This document shows positions 59,481 through 64,000 of a stretch of 64,000 nt of DNA, piece after piece (the stretch's first letter is position 1; each line of letters begins with the position of its first letter). The position numbers were made by a program, and so were the translations under genes. The notes below the pieces were generated by a model. That model ran no database searches and was not told where the DNA came from. It was given only the letters and a program-made list of their open reading frames with translations. This stretch comes from Eleusine coracana subsp. coracana (taxonomy: Eukaryota; Streptophyta; Magnoliopsida; Poales; Poaceae), in contig CM064421.1 in NCBI GenBank assembly GCA_032690845.1, positions 37,066,963 through 37,130,962 on the forward strand, written 5' to 3'.

Positions 59481-59990
59481 TCACTGCCAGCCGGGGTAGC
59501 GCCCGAGCCTGAGCTCCAAGTCCAGACTCCTCTCCGCCTCGCCGTCCGCCGGCTGCCCCCGCTCTCCCGGCACGCGTGACCCGACGCCGAAGTGCTGGTG
59601 GTCGTGGCCATGAGTCGCCGGCGCACTGAACAGATTCAGCTCCGTCTGGCCAGCGCCGCCGTAGCTCGTGGCGTCCCAGGCCACAGACGCCGCCCCGGGG
59701 TCGTAGTAGGTGGCGAAGCCGCTGCCCATCATCATCGGCGGCGGCGGGTACTGGTACGCCACCGTGGAGGCCGTGTCGGCGGCGGGCGCGTCGCGGGCGG
59801 GGCGCCTGGCGGCTCGGTCGCGGTCGCGGCGGTGGACGTTCATGTGGCCGCCCAGCGCCTGGCCCGTGGTGAACCCGTGCTTGCAGAAGGGGCACTCGTG
59901 GTACGGCTGGCTCTGGCTGCTGCCACCAGCCGCCTCCTCGCCGGTCGCCTCCCTGGTGGTCTTCTTCTTGCTGCTGCCTTTGCGCCACAT
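59481..59990 (-). CDS. SUPERMAN-like single C2H2 zinc-finger repressor (169 aa)
   Basis: This intronless frame starts at ATG 59988-59990 (MWRKGSSKKK). One EPF-type finger, CPFCKHGFTTGQALGGHMNVH (CX2CX12HX3H, plant QALGGH core), lies at residues about 33-53. It is followed by an Arg-rich nuclear-localisation stretch and a Pro/Met/Tyr-rich middle. An EAR repression motif LDLELRLG lies near the C-terminus. This architecture is that of SUPERMAN/RABBIT EARS/KNUCKLES, transcriptional repressors of floral and meristem development. An ACATATACC TATA-like site lies about 140 bases upstream (60128-60138). It looks intact. Confidence 0.92.
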   Translation of the reverse strand: MWRKGSSKKKTTREATGEEAAGGSSQSQPYHECPFCKHGFTTGQALGGHMNVHRRDRDRAARRPARDAPAADTASTVAYQYPPPPMMMGSGFATYYDPGAASVAWDATSYGGAGQTELNLFSAPATHGHDHQHFGVGSRVPGERGQPADGEAERSLDLELRLGRYPGWQ

Positions 59991-60064
59991 TGCTAAGCAC
60001 GACCTACTAGCTAAGCTGGAGCTGCAACACTGAGGTGATTGTTGGAATGGCTTGGGGAACACTG

Positions 60065-60940
60065 GCTGCTATCAAGTGGAAGAAGGTTTGCGATCGAGGA
60101 GATGATGAAAATCCGGGCACGCCGGCCGGGGGTATATGTAGGGGAGATGGAGGACGGTGACGAATGGGGGAGCATCGTCGATCGCTGCTATCTCTCAGCG
60201 GCTTCTGAACGAGAGATGGAACACGGTTTCGACGATCCAGTTTTGGAGAGGGCGGTTGCTCGGCCGGCCGGCCATGGTGCCCACTGCCTGGCAGCTCCGA
60301 TCCCTCGGTGTCCATTTCTGTGCACAAGCTACCTCGAGCAATGGAGTGTGATTCTTGCACTGCACAGCAATGGCTGGAGGCGGCAGCCGTCCAATTCCGT
60401 TTGCAGGTGAGGTACGCTCATGTGCAATCCTATAACGATGACTGTGAAATACGGGTTTATTTTGTTGCTTGCCATGGCCGAAAATGGGTGATCCGGTAAG
60501 CTGTGTATGTGTCCGTTACTGTGGAGCACTCCGCAAAACTTGGATGGACGGCGTCATCAGTGCACGCTCATTTGTAATCTCCATAAAATGTTTTTTTTCC
60601 TAGCACGGGAATCTCAATTTGACGCATTTCTTTCGAATATTCTTCAGATGCACACGCAATCTCAGTTCCGGACCGGTGGCTTGAGGTTGGAAAGATGCTA
60701 CTTCTGGTGTTGCTTCCTTATCCTCGTAGGCACTGCCTATTACAGTATGCGTGTGTGTGCAGATGAGCTGAGACGATGCAGGGTTCAGATGACTTGTGCC
60801 TGAAGTCCAGCGTGCTTATTACTAGATTACCTGCATTTTTATTCAAACCATTCTGTCGTGACTTTCCTCGTCACCCAGCGTTTGGACCGTGATCAATCAA
60901 TGCCTGGTAATGGCAAGTTGATCACTGGTGTGTGTTCCTC
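60065..60940. other. Upstream of the SUPERMAN-like gene, no gene seen
   Basis: No recognisable protein or element end is visible. Nothing beyond the possible TATA at 60128-60138 can be supported. Confidence 0.35.
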
Positions 60941-61246
60941 TGTTGATGCAATCACTGAAGACCGGGATGAAAATCATAACAGATCATTATCTTTTTTTTT
61001 ACCTTCCGAGACTAGATTACAAGTTTCCTCTTACTTGCGTTGGATTCTCTGCTGAAAGAATTGCCAAAACGCACTGACCCTGATCGGGTCTTCTTCTATT
61101 TATAAAGTTAATACAACGATATCAGATACAACTAGGATCCGGTTAAGCAGGACATGCCCTGCATGCTCGCCATCGTGGGCGAGAGACGCGGTCACCACGC
61201 GTACTCCACGGTAACAGACGAACAGACTAACGTACTAATTCTATCA
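60941..61246 (-). repeat. LTR of the Copia element (3' LTR on the minus strand)
   Basis: On the minus strand the LTR starts TGATAGAATTAGTACG right after the polypurine tract TTGAGGGGGAC. It contains TTTATAAATAGAAGAAG (TATA) and plausibly ends GCATCAACA at 60941. The outer limit is inferred from the TG...CA rule, because the partner LTR is outside the window. Confidence 0.6.
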
Positions 61247-61253
61247 GTCCCCC

Positions 61254-64000
61254 TCAATCACAACGAGATCCTTGGATGTTGAGATTGCGACTATTGACAG
61301 CAAACGGTGCGCGAGACAGTGGCTTCGTCAGAATATCTGCAACTTGATCCTTTGATGAAATAAAACGAACTTCCATCGCCTTGCGTGCTACTTGTTCTCT
61401 GACAAAATGAAAATCGACTTCGATGTGCTTGGTTCTAGCATGGAACATGGGATTTGTTGTCAGGTAGGTAGCTCCAAGGTTATCACACCAGAGTCGAGGT
61501 TGATGATGTAGCATAATACCAAGTTCTTTCAGTAGTGACTGAACCCAGACTATCTCAGCTGTAACATTTGCAATTGCTTTGTATTCAGCTTCAGTGCTCG
61601 ACCTAGACACAGTAGCTTGTTTTCGAGAGCTCCATGAGACTAAATTAGTTCCCAAAAACACAGCAAACCCACTCGTTGATCTTCTATCATCAGGGCACCC
61701 AGCCCAATCTGCATCTGAGAACCCTGACAGCAAGAGATTGCTAGATTGCTGAATTTTTAGACCATAAGTAGCAGTTCCTTTGACAAACCTGAGGATTCTC
61801 TTTACTGCAACCCAATGTACATCAGTTGGAGACTGGACAAACTGACAAACTTTGTTAACTGCAAATGACAAGTCAGGTCTTGTCAGAGTTAGATATTGTA
61901 GTCCACCAACTATACTTCGGTACTTGAACTGTTCTTCTGTTGATAACTGTATTCCGTGGCTTCTTGACAATTTTTCAGAAGATGACATAGGAGTAGAAAT
62001 TGGCTTGCACTTCTCCATACCAGCTCTCTTTAGAAGGTCTAACGCATATCTCTTCTGTGAAAGTAGAATGCCACCCTCTTCTGACTTTACTTCTATTCCC
62101 AGAAAATAATTCAGAGACCCTAAATCTTTTACTGCAAAGTCTTCATTTAGCTTCTCAATCAACTTATCAGTGGCCTTGTCAAAGGAGCTAACAATGATGA
62201 TGTCATCAACATATATTAGCATATAAATTGTAACACCTCCTTCTCTGAGCACAAAAAGTGAAGCATCAGCCACTGAACCATTGAAACCTAACTGCTGCAA
62301 TTTGCTTGTCAGTCTTGAGTGCCAGGCCTTTGGAGCTTGTTTTAGCCCATACAGAGCTTTCTTCAGATGACATACATAATGAGAGGGTTTGCCTTCATCA
62401 ATATAACCTGGTGGTTGTTTCATGTATACCTTTTCTTCTAGCACTCCATTCAAAAATGCATTCTGAACATCAATTTGTCTCATACTCCATCCATGGCTGA
62501 CTGCTAGTGACAAAATTATTCTAATGGTAGATGGCTTCTCTACAGGGCTGTAAGTATCAAAATAATCTATACCATGCCTCTGTTTAAAACCCTTGGCCAC
62601 TAATCTGGCTTTGAATCTCTCAACACTGCCATCTGCCTTCCTCTTTACTTTGTAAACCCATCTACTATCTATCAAGTTCATACCTTTCGGAGGAGGTACC
62701 AACTCCCAAGTCTCATTCTTCAGTAGGGCCAGATATTCAACATCCATGGCCTTCTTCCAATCAGGATGAGCCAGAGCTTCTTCAAGGGTGTTTGGTTCTG
62801 AAACTACAACTCTGTCAGCAGACAAGGCTGTTGTCGGATTTTCTTCAGAAGTGAAAGCACGAGCATTGACTGAATATCTGATGGTGCCATCAGTGTATTG
62901 TTTAGGCTGCACAATGTTGTTGCGAAGTCTGGTTTGCATTTGATGCTGCCTGACCAACACTGGTTGTGCTGGCTGTTCTGGAACAATCTCCTCCTCTACA
63001 ATAGTATTGCCATGATTTGCATTCTCTGACTGTTCTCCAGCAACAGGAGAGGAGGGTTCACCACCTGCAGGGGCTGTGACAGAATGTTCATCAACAAAAG
63101 AGTTAGTCTGACCATTAGTCATGTGAGCATTTTCAACAGCTGGTCCCCCTGGATTTAGGTTGTCTAGATTCTGAAGGAGAGCTAGTTCAGAATATTGAGT
63201 GGGTCTGACAAGAGTGGGCAAGATAGTAGGATGGTTTGAGTTTTTGCGATTTTGTTCTTCAGGTGTAGGAGTAGAGAAGGGAAAAATCGATTCATCAAAC
63301 ACCACATCTCTGGACAAATATATTCTACCTGTACTTCTATCAAGGCACTTATATCCCTTGTGAGAGGAACTATAACCTAGGAAGGTACATTGTTTGGTTC
63401 TAAAATTTAGTTTCCTGTCATTATAGGGCCTCAAGTTGGGCCAGCAAGCGCAACCAAAAACTTTAAGCATTGAGTAATCTGGATGGGTGTTGAGAAGCTT
63501 ATGTGCAGGAGTGTCATTGTTGATGGTTCGGCTGGGCATACGGTTTATGAGATAACAGGCTGTGTTAAAGGCTTCATCCCAAAAACGGAGTGGCATCTGT
63601 GCCTGAGCTAACAGCGCCAGACCAGTCTCGACAATGTGTCGATGTTTCCTCTCTGCCAAACCGTTTTGTTGGTGTGTGTGTGGGCAAGAGATGTGATGAT
63701 CAATACCAGTGGTTTGGAAATATCTATGTAAGCGATGATACTCACCACCCCAGTCTGATTGAACTGAGCGAATTTTAGTGTTTAGCATATGCTCTACATG
63801 TTTCTGAAATTGCATGAACACTGCCTCAACTTCAGATTTGCACTTCAGAAAATAAATCCACACATATCTACTGAAATCATCGACGAATGAGACATAATAT
63901 TTTGAATTGTTGACTGAAGGGAGAGCTGGTCCCCAAACGTCAGTATGAATCAATTGCAAGGGAGCAGTAGATGTATGAGTGGAAGAATAAAAGGGAAGCT
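61254..64000 (-). CDS. Copia polyprotein: integrase, reverse transcriptase, RNase H (5' end outside window)
   Basis: One uninterrupted frame runs from the right window edge to TGA at 61254. From the N-terminal side: the end of the pre-integrase region (LPFYSSTHTSTAPLQ); integrase with the first catalytic Asp in LIHTDVWGP, the second in VQSDWGGEYH and Glu in HQQNGLAERKHR; the RT core (SRWVYKVKRKADGSVERFKA); catalytic YVDD at 62202-62213; and RNase H (DADWAGCPDDRRSTSGFAVF, STEAEYKA) before a C-terminal ILTKPL. With no stop in over 900 codons the element may be recent. The order integrase-RT is diagnostic of Ty1/Copia. Confidence 0.95.
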   Translation of the reverse strand, partial: LPFYSSTHTSTAPLQLIHTDVWGPALPSVNNSKYYVSFVDDFSRYVWIYFLKCKSEVEAVFMQFQKHVEHMLNTKIRSVQSDWGGEYHRLHRYFQTTGIDHHISCPHTHQQNGLAERKHRHIVETGLALLAQAQMPLRFWDEAFNTACYLINRMPSRTINNDTPAHKLLNTHPDYSMLKVFGCACWPNLRPYNDRKLNFRTKQCTFLGYSSSHKGYKCLDRSTGRIYLSRDVVFDESIFPFSTPTPEEQNRKNSNHPTILPTLVRPTQYSELALLQNLDNLNPGGPAVENAHMTNGQTNSFVDEHSVTAPAGGEPSSPVAGEQSENANHGNTIVEEEIVPEQPAQPVLVRQHQMQTRLRNNIVQPKQYTDGTIRYSVNARAFTSEENPTTALSADRVVVSEPNTLEEALAHPDWKKAMDVEYLALLKNETWELVPPPKGMNLIDSRWVYKVKRKADGSVERFKARLVAKGFKQRHGIDYFDTYSPVEKPSTIRIILSLAVSHGWSMRQIDVQNAFLNGVLEEKVYMKQPPGYIDEGKPSHYVCHLKKALYGLKQAPKAWHSRLTSKLQQLGFNGSVADASLFVLREGGVTIYMLIYVDDIIIVSSFDKATDKLIEKLNEDFAVKDLGSLNYFLGIEVKSEEGGILLSQKRYALDLLKRAGMEKCKPISTPMSSSEKLSRSHGIQLSTEEQFKYRSIVGGLQYLTLTRPDLSFAVNKVCQFVQSPTDVHWVAVKRILRFVKGTATYGLKIQQSSNLLLSGFSDADWAGCPDDRRSTSGFAVFLGTNLVSWSSRKQATVSRSSTEAEYKAIANVTAEIVWVQSLLKELGIMLHHQPRLWCDNLGATYLTTNPMFHARTKHIEVDFHFVREQVARKAMEVRFISSKDQVADILTKPLSRAPFAVNSRNLNIQGSRCD

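Overview
The window is nuclear DNA from a grass (Poaceae). Three things point there: intron-rich plant genes with GC-rich first exons, grass-type mobile elements (Stowaway and Tourist-like MITEs, Pack-MULEs, Helitron-like ends, Copia LTR elements), and a badnavirus/tungrovirus-like endogenous pararetrovirus. No database could be searched, so the species is not named. Mobile DNA and gene fragments fill most of the window, and several genes are broken.

Layout. 1-4.2 kb: a CRCK-type receptor-like cytoplasmic kinase gene (+) with a one-base frameshift in its last exon. 5.8-19 kb: a decayed DExH-box RNA helicase gene (+). One of its introns holds an endogenous caulimovirid of about 11.3 kb that ends in a (TA)52 microsatellite. 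That provirus has a solo LTR inserted in its reverse-transcriptase region. 19.9-22.2 kb: a 404-bp tandem duplication, a Helitron 3' end and LTR debris. 22.4-29.4 kb: a 14-exon GLE1 mRNA-export factor gene (-) with consistent splice phases but a GTG where the start codon should be. Its introns hold a chloroplast trnD fossil and LINE tails. 31.3-32.5 kb: a GH5 cellulase-like pseudogene whose 3' end runs into an inverted copy of a GLE1 intron. 33-34.2 kb: the first four exons of a LAMMER (AFC/CLK) kinase (-). 34.3-35.1 kb: a Pack-MULE.

35.4-45.8 kb: a full-length LTR retrotransposon lacking pol, from the same family as the solo LTR at 12.5 kb. It inserted into one copy of a duplicated GC-rich unit. 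Its LTRs and interior, including coding sequence, carry more than 40 copies of a short palindrome, AAACCGG-N5-CCGGTTT, and a second palindrome family clusters at 39.5-39.7 kb. 47.6-48.7 kb: a second Pack-MULE with perfect 9-bp target duplications. 49.2-51.8 kb: a chimaera beginning with three MCM3 exons and ending in a Helitron-like terminus. 53.6-58.4 kb: a gene for a REF6-type four-zinc-finger protein with no JmjC domain (-), next to a decayed tandem copy of its 3' end that carries a MITE. 59.5-60 kb: a SUPERMAN-like single-finger repressor (-). 60.9-64 kb: the LTR and an intact, edge-truncated polyprotein of a Copia element (-).

The genes do not form a pathway. The best candidates for working genes are GLE1, the four-finger gene and the SUPERMAN-like gene; the CRCK kinase would join them if its frameshift is an assembly error. 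The most unusual material is the palindrome-laden retrotransposon, the pararetrovirus ending at its primer site in a TA repeat, and the intron-shaped inverted duplication between GLE1 and the GH5 pseudogene.
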